From the NCBI GenBank assembly GCA_016935755.1, contig JAFGQI010000093.1, positions 29,005 through 93,004 of the forward strand: a DNA stretch of 64,000 nucleotides. The letters run 5' to 3'. The stretch is from Anaerolineales bacterium. GTDB taxonomy: Bacteria > Chloroflexota > Anaerolineae > Anaerolineales > UBA4823. Below are positions 1 to 9,300 of the stretch, piece by piece (within the stretch, counting starts at the first letter, position 1; each line of letters starts with the position of its first letter). The notes under the pieces were generated by a model. It did not search any database. It saw nothing but the letters and a program-made list of their open reading frames with translations, and was not told where the DNA came from. A program made the translations under genes and the position numbers.

Positions 1-573
1 GGTGGTGCCTGGCACACTCTGCCCTGCCGTGGTACCAAAAGAAGTGGGCGGACTGGAGGCAGAGAAGTTAACGCTGGCAACCGTGCCATTGGGGGCATTG
101 AGAGTGGTCAGCTTAATAGTAGCCAGGTTGCCATTCGGCAATGTCTCCAGGGGTGCAATCGGATCCAGGATGAAACAATCGATTTCGCCGTCCGTATCGG
201 TTAAGTCCGGGCTGCACGAACCAAGAAAAGCGCCCGGCAGGTCAAACGTAATCGACATGGGGGTATGAACATCAAACCCCAGCCAGGTTTCATCAAAATC
301 CAAAGAAAAAACGATGCTGGAGATATTGTTCCCATTAGCAGTGAACTGGATCGGAACCGTCACCGTGCTGTTCGGCAGAGCCAGGATGTTCGATTGAATG
401 GTCAGGGATGGACCCAGGCTGAGCGCATCAGGATTCACAGGAGCGCCGCTGCCAACCGATCCAGGCAAGCCTTGTGGCTCGGGCTCTGCTGGCGCAGCCA
501 GCGCCGCCCCTGCGGACGGACCAAGAGCCATGAGCAAAGCCAGGATTAGGATAAACACACGATACATGCGCAT
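1..573 (-). CDS. Secreted cohesin-domain protein, 3' part cut by window edge
   Basis: The frame opens at ATG 573, after an AGGAGA ribosome site, and stays open to base 1, so 191 residues are seen and the C-terminus is missing. The protein starts MRMYRVFILILALLMALG, a signal peptide ending near residue 27 (ALAAPAEP). A linker follows, and from about residue 55 a beta-sandwich of the cohesin type, with the motifs VPIQFTANGNN, IVFSLDFDETWLGFD, TDGEIDCFILDP and LPNGNLATIKL. The same motifs, in the same order, occur in the last domain of the upstream protein (678-4928), so the two domains are paralogues. Cohesins bind dockerins; whether this protein also has a dockerin lies beyond the window. It is probably cotranscribed with the upstream gene (gap 104 bases), although a hairpin lies between them. 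The function of the assembly is not known. Confidence 0.8.
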   Translation of the reverse strand, partial: MRMYRVFILILALLMALGPSAGAALAAPAEPEPQGLPGSVGSGAPVNPDALSLGPSLTIQSNILALPNSTVTVPIQFTANGNNISSIVFSLDFDETWLGFDVHTPMSITFDLPGAFLGSCSPDLTDTDGEIDCFILDPIAPLETLPNGNLATIKLTTLNAPNGTVASVNFSASSPPTSFGTTAGQSVPGTT

Positions 574-614
574 AAGAGGTCTCCTTTTCGACGGCGCCAG
601 ATATTATCCCAGGT

Positions 615-661
615 GGCAGGCCCCGGTCTATTGAGCGTTTTTGCTAAAACCAGGGCCTGCC
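615..661 (-). terminator. Hairpin after the propeller/cohesin gene
   Basis: Nine perfect base pairs (GGCAGGCCC at 615-623 with GGGCCTGCC at 653-661), extended after one mismatch by three more pairs. It lies 17 bases past the stop at 678 in the direction of transcription. There is no clear U-tract after it, so it may be an attenuator or an RNA-stabilising stem rather than a full terminator. Confidence 0.35.
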
Positions 662-677
662 TTACAAGAACAACCGG

Positions 678-3600
678 TTATTTCACTGCCAATGGCAAGA
701 AGATGCGCTCCAGGAGCGAGCTGATCCACACCGAGCCATCCATCAGGCTGCCAGGCAGGGTCTGTCCGTCGATGCTGCCAAAGGAAGCCAGCGGATCTGG
801 CGAGGCTTTGACTGCAGCCAGGAAGCTGCCTGTTGGGCTGCCAGTCCGGAAAGTGATCGAGAGCAGATCGCCATTCGGCAGCTGCGCCTGGGGATCCAGC
901 AGGTTGAACACCACAAAGTCCAACTCGCCATCCAGGTCATTGGCGTCGAAGCTGGTAGCGACTGAAAAGCCAGCCGGCAGATTCGGAACAACTGCATCCG
1001 GCACGCCGTCACCATTTGCATCCGTCAGATCAAAGCTGAGCCAGTCTTGATCGTAGTCCACTGAGAAGACCAGGCTGTTCACCTGGGCGCCCTGCAGTGT
1101 GACCGGCAGGGTAATCTGGCTGTCAGGAGCTGCCAGTTCAAAGGCCGGTAAGCCCATTGCCACTGCGCCGCTGCTCACCAGTTCAGTCGATTCGCGTAAG
1201 GACAGCAGCGGCGGGATGATGCCCGTGCAGCCAGCAGTCTGCCCATCACGGATGACCCACACGGTGCAGGAGATATCACCAGCATCCACGACGAAATCCT
1301 GGTTGGGGTTGCACCCAACCGGGCTGCCTGGGAAAGTGCCGCCCGGCACCAGGTCTGGAGCAGTGCCATCACCGTCGAAGATCTCCAGCACCACCGCGCT
1401 CAGATCGCCAGCGTCCACGGCGCCATCTCCATTGCAGTCGCCCAGCAAACCAGCCTGGATGGCGACAAAACCATCGATCGAGACGCCGCGCACCGACTGA
1501 CCATAGCTGGCAAAGGAGGGCCGCGGGTTGGCCGAGAAGCCGACCCTGGCGCTGTTGGTCGAACCAGGCACTGCCTGGCAGGTGGCCTTGACGCGGAACT
1601 TAATCGTGGCAATCACGCCATCCACCAGGTATCCATAGGGTGGGCTGGGATCGTAGATGTTGAAATCAATTTCGTTATCGGTTTGCGCCCCGTCATAGGT
1701 GTAAGCGCCAAAGAACCCGACGGGCAAACCGAATACAACCGCGTTGGGGATGGTAGGATCGAAGGTCAGGCAGGTCTGATCAAAATCGATCGAGAAAGCC
1801 AGGGCGTCGATATTGTGCAGGTTGCGGTAAAAATTCACCGGCATCGAAACGATTTCGCTGGGCGTGCCCGGCACATTGCCCGGGATGCGCAGGAAGACCG
1901 GGATGCCGCGGCTGCTGTCGTAGGCGAACACATCCCAGGTGCTGTTGGTATCGTTGGTCACCAGGTTGGAAGCCAGCGAGGAGAAGACCACGTGCCGCCG
2001 GTCTGCTGCGCCTGAGGCGATGACTGGCGCCAGGGAGAGGTCATAAGCCTCGCCGCGATCGGTGCCCAGCGAGATGCGCTGAACCATGCCGACATCGAAA
2101 GCGCCAGACATCGAGATTGCCCGGTCGTACAGGAAGATATCTCTGCGGGCGTTAACATCCTGCAGGAATACATCCAGGTTGGTCGAGTCTGAAGCAAAGG
2201 CGATATAGCGCCCATCGGCAGAGATCGAAGGCGAGTAGGAGTCGCCGTTGATGGCTGGCTCGCTGAAGAAGTTCACGGAAATCAGGGTAATCGTCGCTGG
2301 CAGGACATCCCGATCATAGACGAAGATATCTGAGTAGACCGGGCTGTCAGCGATCAATGGATCCAGACCAGTTGCCCGCGAGGTGAATACCACATGCAGC
2401 CCATCAGCTGAGATGAATGGATCATAGGAGTCCAGGGCTCCAGTGCCTGAAACCGAGGTCAGCACAGTAAGCAATGGATCCAGGTTAAGCGTAATGGCAT
2501 CAACCGCCCAATCCACGATGATCACATCCGAGAGGATACCATTGGCATCCGGCAGGCCGTGGTTGGTCGCCAGGGTAGCAAAAGCCACCGAATGCCCATC
2601 CGCGCTTAAGGTGGGAGATAGTGAAGCTCCGTCGAATTCAGTAAAGGGTACACCGGGTACAGCCGAGACGCGGTAGGTGCGGTTGGTGGTCATATCCCGG
2701 ATAAAAATATCCGCCAGGTTATTGGTATCCGCAATCGGGCTGATCAGGTTGGCGGCAATGGAGCGGAAAGCCACATAGCGACCATTGCCAGCGATGAAGG
2801 GATGGTCGGCGTCGCCGGTGCTGTCGCCGTTGACCGTTTTATCGACCACCGAGATGCGGGTGGGCGGCCCGCCGGTATCTCGATCCCAGACGAAGACGTC
2901 GCGTGCGCCGTTGTTATCACTCCCGGGCGGCAGCAGATTGTTGGCATCGGAAGAGTACGCCACATAGCGGCCATCAGAGGTGATGGACACCTGGAAGGAG
3001 TCGCCGTTGGCAGCCCCTCCAAGGTAGTCGTTGCTCACCTTGACCGTACTGACTGCATCAGGCTCATCATACAGCCCGTCATTATCGGTGTCACGATCAC
3101 GCAGGAAGACATCCCGCTTGCCATTGGTATCGCCATTGACCAGAGTCGAGGCTGCGGAAGAGAAAGCCACATAGCGGCCACTGGCAGAGGGGGCAACACT
3201 GTAAGCCTCCAACTGCGGGACATTTACGACCGCACCAGAGGCATTATTGCCCTGGGTGCCCGAAGTGTGCAGGGAGACTCGCGTCAAGGCGCCGCCGCGG
3301 CATTCTGGGAAGCTGAACCAGCCAATGGCTGTGCGCCATTCGGTGCCCGCGGATTGATCGTCATAGTACATGTTGGTGTACCAGAACACACACTGGTCGA
3401 GCGGGTCAACGCTCATCTGGCTCTGGCGCCCCCAGGGGCCATCCATGTAGGTGTCTATATCATACTGCGAGCCGTTGTAGGGCGGGAAAACGAAGAGCGG
3501 CGGGGTGGGGTCATACACCTGGAAGATCTGCTCGCCCTGGGCAAGGGTCCCGGAGGGATCTTCTTTCAAGCGCCCGGCGTAGCGGATATCCGGATTGAGC

Positions 3601-4928
3601 ACCGAACTGGAGGTGCTGTAGCCAATCGCCATATTACCCGTACGGTCCACCGCCATGCTTCCCAGCCAGCGATACTGTCCATCTGTGGGCGTATAGGTGC
3701 CGGTCTGGTAGAAATAAGGCGTCCCACCGGCAAACTGCATTTCGTGCCAGCGGATGCCGGTGACTGCATTGCTTCGCAAGGTGTGGTTAAACCACAGGGA
3801 AGGAACGCCATCAACAACCCGGTACTGCATGGGCGTCATAATGCGCTCGCCATGCGCATCCACCTGCTCCGAATATGCCGGAGGCACTCTCAACTGTGGG
3901 ACAATATAACCGTTAGCCCACTTATTAGAGGTGTCCGTAAACAAAGTCAGGTCAGGCTGCTGGGCGGCGGTGCCGAAAGTCGAACTGCTCGGCTCGAACC
4001 AGTTAGCGGTAAACTTCCACAAGTGGAAGCGGCCTGGCTCAATCGAAGCAAAGTAGTTCGGCGTGCCAGTGGCGGGCGGATTGCCCAGCAGGTTGGTCGG
4101 CACCAGGTGGTTGTAAGCCATCGCCACGCTCAGGTAGAAGGGGATATAGCGCCAGCCAGTCGTTACGCCATTGATCAGGTCAGAGCGATTGAGCGCCCAA
4201 ACCTTGGCGCCAGCCGGGCTGCGGTTCATGCCGCTGTTGTAAACATCATACAAGTCCACCGACAGGTAATAGCCATCCGGCCACAGGCCCAGCTTGGGCG
4301 AGTCGGGGTAGTAATGCGGCACACCTTCGTTGGTCACCAGGGAGTAGTAGTTCCAATAGGTGGAGTTGAAGTAAGCTGCCGGCGTCATCGGCGGCAGCAT
4401 TTCCTTGGAAACCGCAACACAGAGGTAATAAGGTCCATTATCCACATCTGTATAAGCCACATCCACCACCACGTAGCGCCAGGCCAGGTGATCATAAATC
4501 ACATAGGGCTGACCATGGTGTAGATTGTTGCCGGGAAAGCAGGCGCTGGTAGCCGGAGCGGTAGCCCAGAAATTATCGAAACTCTGCATATCGATCAGGG
4601 TGCCATTCTTGCGATAGATGGCGACCATTTTGTTGGTTGCCTGCAGGAAGTGGGTATGCCCGGGCGCACCCGAGGTATCCGGCACCGCGCCGATCACGGA
4701 GGCGTTGTTGATGTCCGGCACAGCCGGATAAACGTCAATGTCGCCACCATTGTCAGGGCGTTGGATCCCAGGGAAGACATCGATGGGCGGCGGCATTAAA
4801 CTGGCTGTCACCGCCTGGGGCGCAGCCTGCTCTTTCGCCTGGGCAGCCGGCAGCGCCGGCGCGCCCGCCATAGCCAGGAGCAGTACACCCACAAAAATCA
4901 GGTTAATCAGGCGCAAGCTGTTTTTCAT
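678..4928 (-). CDS. Large secreted protein: seven PD40-type repeats, cohesin, dockerin, cohesin
   Basis: 1416 residues. The longer frame begins at GTG 4943, but that GTG lies in the Shine-Dalgarno sequence GTGGAGGAAAATCTT, so I start at ATG 4928. A signal peptide covers residues 1-31. Residues about 40-560 are a region I do not recognise, rich in aromatic residues. Residues about 580-1000 hold seven repeats of the pattern GRYVAFSS...DVFLYDRD, as in TolB/PD40 beta-propellers. A cohesin-like domain follows (about 1014-1145). Next is a type I dockerin-like segment (about 1161-1230) with two calcium loops, DCNGDGAVDAGDL and NPNQDFVVDAGDI. A second cohesin-like domain covers about 1273-1390. The protein ends RIFLPLAVK. 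Having both cohesins and a dockerin would let it self-assemble or bridge partners outside the cell; that is inference. The start of the repeats and the domain limits are estimates from the reading frame. Confidence 0.85.
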   Translation of the reverse strand: MKNSLRLINLIFVGVLLLAMAGAPALPAAQAKEQAAPQAVTASLMPPPIDVFPGIQRPDNGGDIDVYPAVPDINNASVIGAVPDTSGAPGHTHFLQATNKMVAIYRKNGTLIDMQSFDNFWATAPATSACFPGNNLHHGQPYVIYDHLAWRYVVVDVAYTDVDNGPYYLCVAVSKEMLPPMTPAAYFNSTYWNYYSLVTNEGVPHYYPDSPKLGLWPDGYYLSVDLYDVYNSGMNRSPAGAKVWALNRSDLINGVTTGWRYIPFYLSVAMAYNHLVPTNLLGNPPATGTPNYFASIEPGRFHLWKFTANWFEPSSSTFGTAAQQPDLTLFTDTSNKWANGYIVPQLRVPPAYSEQVDAHGERIMTPMQYRVVDGVPSLWFNHTLRSNAVTGIRWHEMQFAGGTPYFYQTGTYTPTDGQYRWLGSMAVDRTGNMAIGYSTSSSVLNPDIRYAGRLKEDPSGTLAQGEQIFQVYDPTPPLFVFPPYNGSQYDIDTYMDGPWGRQSQMSVDPLDQCVFWYTNMYYDDQSAGTEWRTAIGWFSFPECRGGALTRVSLHTSGTQGNNASGAVVNVPQLEAYSVAPSASGRYVAFSSAASTLVNGDTNGKRDVFLRDRDTDNDGLYDEPDAVSTVKVSNDYLGGAANGDSFQVSITSDGRYVAYSSDANNLLPPGSDNNGARDVFVWDRDTGGPPTRISVVDKTVNGDSTGDADHPFIAGNGRYVAFRSIAANLISPIADTNNLADIFIRDMTTNRTYRVSAVPGVPFTEFDGASLSPTLSADGHSVAFATLATNHGLPDANGILSDVIIVDWAVDAITLNLDPLLTVLTSVSGTGALDSYDPFISADGLHVVFTSRATGLDPLIADSPVYSDIFVYDRDVLPATITLISVNFFSEPAINGDSYSPSISADGRYIAFASDSTNLDVFLQDVNARRDIFLYDRAISMSGAFDVGMVQRISLGTDRGEAYDLSLAPVIASGAADRRHVVFSSLASNLVTNDTNSTWDVFAYDSSRGIPVFLRIPGNVPGTPSEIVSMPVNFYRNLHNIDALAFSIDFDQTCLTFDPTIPNAVVFGLPVGFFGAYTYDGAQTDNEIDFNIYDPSPPYGYLVDGVIATIKFRVKATCQAVPGSTNSARVGFSANPRPSFASYGQSVRGVSIDGFVAIQAGLLGDCNGDGAVDAGDLSAVVLEIFDGDGTAPDLVPGGTFPGSPVGCNPNQDFVVDAGDISCTVWVIRDGQTAGCTGIIPPLLSLRESTELVSSGAVAMGLPAFELAAPDSQITLPVTLQGAQVNSLVFSVDYDQDWLSFDLTDANGDGVPDAVVPNLPAGFSVATSFDANDLDGELDFVVFNLLDPQAQLPNGDLLSITFRTGSPTGSFLAAVKASPDPLASFGSIDGQTLPGSLMDGSVWISSLLERIFLPLAVK

Positions 4929-5181
4929 AAGATTTTCCTCCACGTATCATTAACAAAATCCTGAGGCTGGACATCCCCCGAGCCTGCTGCGAAAATGCAC
5001 ACAAACCATGAAGACTCCAGCCCAAGCGCGGGCCGCCAGGGGGACAACCCAGGATAGACGCAAGTTTGATTGCATTCTAAGTCAAGGCGGATAAATAGGC
5101 AGTAAAATTAAGCTAAATTAAAACCTTCAATCTTGAGGCCTACCGATGTAAATATTTATCTGAGGGGCTTGATTCATTAGC

Positions 5182-6294
5182 TCAGGGGGCAATCCTGACG
5201 GAAATCGTATACTTTCCGATGCCTGTATCACGATGATGGCGCAGCCGCAAGTAGTAGGTTCCTGGATTTAGATGCCGGGTAAGGCGAGGATTCAACCCCG
5301 GACCGCTGTCATCATCGCTGGCGATCTGAACCGTGCGGTCATTCGGTCCATATAAACCCATGACCAGATCCGTACGCCCACCGGTTTCGATCACATAATT
5401 ATTTGTCTGAGCTATCACCAGGCGAAACCAATCCTCCTCAGCGGCAAGACTGATATTGGCCTCAATCGGATCTGCGCCGATGGTCAAATCCTGTATCGGG
5501 ATCGTGTCGAAGGGATACATTGAGCCAATAAAGGCCATATCGGTAGCAGAAAGGACCATATTCAAGCCCACTTCAAAGACACCATCGGTCAGTTCTTTCG
5601 GGATCGGGTAAAGCATGATCGAAGCAGGGTCGAATTCAGAAAATTGAGTCTGGTCAGAACTATATTTCTGGAAGATATTTACATCCACCTTGGCTGGCGG
5701 CCAGTTGTTGGGTGGGCCGCCATAAACCCGGTAAACCTCCGGTTTGTTCCAGGGAATATCGTTGGATGGGCTTTGATGTTCATGGATGCAGCCCAGGGCA
5801 TGTCCAAACTCATGCAGCACGACCCGGCTGTACTCGCTGTTGGCTGTGTTGGGGTGCAGCCATCCCAGGTTCATCGTAGGTTGATCCTTTGAAATACTGA
5901 GCGCCTGGTTGCCCAGGTATGACCATGAACCCACACCAGCCTGAAAAGCAATGCGAATCTCCGCATCTGGATCATCTCCAAAAACGAAGTGGATATTGGC
6001 ATGCTGCTCCCATTGATGGGCATACTGCTCCACCTTGTTTCGCACAACCGGCTCACCTTCCATGAAGCTTACCCGCAGCGTACGCCCCACCTCCCAGCGT
6101 GTACCGGTTAACAGCGCCAGTTCTTGCGGTGGGGGCAAAGCAGCCATCCCAGTAGACATGCTGCTGTCCATCCGTACCAGGGGAATGTTGGCTGGGTTCT
6201 CCGCCATAGAGCGCGCAGCCAGCCGCTCCCTATCAGCCGGTTCGAGAATACGGTCAAAGCAAATTCTAAGCAGCTTTCTTCTCTTTCGGGACAT
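5182..6294 (-). CDS. Astacin-type zinc metallopeptidase with PPC domain
   Basis: 370 residues. The zinc site is HEFGHALGCIHEH (about residues 162-174), which fits the metzincin/astacin pattern HExxHxxGxxHE; a Met-turn of the form SIMLYP follows about 65 residues later. The C-terminal 100 residues (from DLTIGADPIEANISL to the end) look like a bacterial pre-peptidase C-terminal (PPC) domain, with DDDSGPGLNP and GTYYLRLRHH. No signal peptide is visible: the N-terminus is basic and polar (MSRKRRKLLRICFDR). This is odd for a PPC-bearing protease and suggests an intracellular role or a non-classical export route. ATG 6294 has a strong ribosome site (GGAGGA). The gene has its own consensus promoter and diverges from the SARP-type regulator at 6400, which may therefore control it (inference). 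Confidence 0.85.
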   Translation of the reverse strand: MSRKRRKLLRICFDRILEPADRERLAARSMAENPANIPLVRMDSSMSTGMAALPPPQELALLTGTRWEVGRTLRVSFMEGEPVVRNKVEQYAHQWEQHANIHFVFGDDPDAEIRIAFQAGVGSWSYLGNQALSISKDQPTMNLGWLHPNTANSEYSRVVLHEFGHALGCIHEHQSPSNDIPWNKPEVYRVYGGPPNNWPPAKVDVNIFQKYSSDQTQFSEFDPASIMLYPIPKELTDGVFEVGLNMVLSATDMAFIGSMYPFDTIPIQDLTIGADPIEANISLAAEEDWFRLVIAQTNNYVIETGGRTDLVMGLYGPNDRTVQIASDDDSGPGLNPRLTRHLNPGTYYLRLRHHRDTGIGKYTISVRIAP

Positions 6295-6320
6295 GGCAGT
6301 TCCTCCTTTATCGCAGTTCT

Positions 6321-6349
6321 ATTATAGATAATCTCGCTCTAAAAATCAA
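6321..6349 (-). promoter_or_regulatory. Consensus promoter of the metallopeptidase gene
   Basis: On the minus strand the -35 is TTGATT (6349-6344), the spacer is 17 bases, and the -10 is TATAAT (6326-6321). The expected start of transcription near 6314 leaves a leader of about 20 bases containing GGAGGA (6306-6301). Confidence 0.75.
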
Positions 6350-6399
6350 CCGCTTGCGAATCAAAACTGGCTGATCGTAGTAGAATACAGGCAACCCTC

Positions 6400-9300
6400 A
6401 TGCATGCCCTGTTCCTGCTTGGCCCCCCTCGGATCGAACGCGAGGGTCAGACTTTAGACCTGACCCGCCGGAAAGCTACCGCCTTATTTGCCTACCTGGC
6501 AGTAACCGGGAAAAGTCAACGCCGAGAGACCTTAGCCGCTCTGTTTTGGCCAGAGGCAGATTCCTTTCACTCAAGATCTGCTCTACGGAGGGTGATCTCT
6601 GACATAAACCAGGCCTTAGGGGAGGGCTGGGCAAACCCCGGCGAGATCAGCCTTTCGGCCAACCTGAACCTGTGGATCGATGTGAACGAGTTTAGGGAAC
6701 GAGCGGCTGCCCGGCTGGCTCATGAACACCCTCCCGAACAAGCCTGTCCGCTCTGCCTGCCGCAGCTGGTCGAAGCAGCCCGCCTCTATCGTGACCACTT
6801 TATGGCAGGGTTCAGCCTGCCCGATAGCCCAGCATTCGATGAATGGCAGTTCTATGAAAGCGAGGGGCTGCAGCGGGAGTTGGCTGGCGTGCTCCATGCG
6901 CTGATCAGTTTCTATCTCAACCCGCCAGCAGGCTCGAACCCATCTTATCAAGCAGCCTTACCCTACGCACGCCGATGGGCCTCTTTGGACCCACTGAATG
7001 AGATCCCGCAAGGGTATCTTATGCAGCTCTATGCTCGTTCGGGTCAATCCAGCGCAGCTTTACGGCAATATCGACAATATGCACGCCTGCTGGAAAAGGA
7101 GATCGGCGCGCAGCCAGATCCGTCCCTGGCGGTGCTTTACGATCAGATTCGCCGCGGTGTTTGGGCGCCCAGACCTCTCTATCAGACAAGCACCCAGACA
7201 GGCATCCGCCCATCAACGGCAGCGACAGACTGGCAGATTGTTGATCATCAGGCATCGCCAGCCCTAGAAAATAGCATCCAACCAGCCGTGGGGAATGATT
7301 CGAGTCAGGCAGATTCTCTCCAGGTAGAAGATGAAATCCGTCTGATCACAACCTTGTTTGTTGGGCTGAGCAATCAGGCCTCCCAGATCTGGCAGGCTAA
7401 TCCAAGCCAGATGGCAGAGGCAGCCCGGCGGCTGGTAAGGCTGGCCAGACCTGTGGCGGCTCGTTATGAAGGCCATGCGGATCATTTCATCGGGCAGGGC
7501 TTTTTTATTAGCTTCGGCGTTCTGCAATCGCATGAAGATGACGCCGAGCGGGCGCTGCGCGCAGCTCTAGAGATTAAAAACGCGGCCAGAATTGCAGGAT
7601 TAGGCGTCTCTCTGGGCGTAAGCACCGGGCAGGTATATTTTTCCCACAGACGAGATGATCTGGTTCAGCCAGAAGAATCTGAACTGCCCGGCATGCTGGT
7701 CGGGCCAACCCTCAACCTGGCCGCGCGCCTGCAGAACCTGGCTTCCATCTACCAGATCCTGGTCAGCCCGGTGACATACAACCTGACGCGTGGCGCGTTT
7801 GAATTCGCCGAATTGTATCCGGAAACGCTGTCTCCATCTGGCAATGCGAATCATCTAGATAACCTGGAGGTGCTCAGCCTGCGCACGGCCATCGGAAAAG
7901 ACGCCCAGACTATTTACCAGCTGCTGGGATCATTAGACATCCCGGAGAAAGCTCGCGGCATTGAAGGTCTATCGGCGCGGTTAATTGGCCGCGAGGATGA
8001 AATGAGCAAGCTGAGAGAGGCATTGACCCTGGTATTGAATGGCAGAGGCTTGATGATCTCCCTGGTAGGCGAAGCCGGTATCGGGAAATCTAGACTGATC
8101 GCGGAACTCAAGCAGAACGCCATCAGCATGTGGGAACAAGGGACGCTGATGCTCTGGTTGGAAAGCCGCTGCCAGGAATGGCGCATGTCCACCAGCTATT
8201 GGCCTTTTATCGATCTGTTTTCCGATCTCCTGTATTTCTTCTCTTCCGAAGGGCTCGATCGAGCGGGTTCGCTGGCTGCTCTATTGGAAGATATGGAAGA
8301 AAGAGGCGATCTGGACAGCCAACGGGTCGAAGATATGGGGGCCTTGCTGGGCAACCTGCTTTCGATCCGTTTTGGCAACTCCTGGGATGAACGCCTGAAA
8401 AATGCCTCTCCTGAGCAGGTGCGCCACCAGACCTGCCAGGCAATCTATGACTTTTTAACCGCCCTCGCCCGACAGCAGCCCCTGGTGCTCGTGTTTGAAG
8501 ACCTGCATTGGGCTGATGACCCTTCCATCGATTTACTGTCCATGTTGATGGAGGCGCTGGCTGAACATCCGATTATGCTGCTCTGCCTGTACCGGTCGCA
8601 GCGCGGTCATAAAGGCGAACGGTTGGAAAATATTGCTGAACAGAAAATTTCTGAATTCTACGAGGAAATTCGCCTGCGAGAGCTGCATCCAGACCAGAGC
8701 CTGCGCCTGGCACGCGCTTTGTTGGGCGAGGCCCCCTGCCCCCCCGAAGTCAATGAAATGATCTTGAAACGATCCTGGGGCAATCCTTTTTTTGTTGAGG
8801 AGGCTTTGCGGGCCTTAATCGATCAAGGCATTCTGCACCGCAAGAATGGGCAGTGGGAAATCAATGCCCACACCGAGGCGTTGAGCATTCCCGAAAGTGT
8901 GCAAAGCGTGATCCAAGGCCGGGTTGACCGTCTGGATGGCGATTTGAAAATTACCCTGCGCAGTGCATCCGTGATTGGCAGGAATTTCTCCACCCGGATT
9001 CTCTCTCAAATTGTGCCGCCCGAATTAGACCTGGAGCGCGCCTTATGGGCCTTGGAGGAAGCAGCCCTGATCTACCGTCTGAGGGTTTTGCCAGAAGTAG
9101 AATATACCTTCAAGCATATCCTCACCCGAGATGCGGTCTATCAGACGATAGCCCTCCGCCAGCGAGCCGATCTGCATCTGCGTGTCGCGACCGCGATCGA
9201 AAACCGCTACCAATTGAATGAACCAGAACCGTCCCTGCTCATGGATGAAACCAGAGAGGTTATTGAGCAGCTAGCATTCCATTATCAGCGCAGCCCATTG

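Noticed and set aside
2802..4523. A 573-residue open frame on the plus strand inside the propeller/cohesin gene
   Set aside because: It is antisense to a clearly coding gene with signal peptide and repeats, has no domain-like features, and long stop-free antisense frames are common opposite GC-rich third positions.
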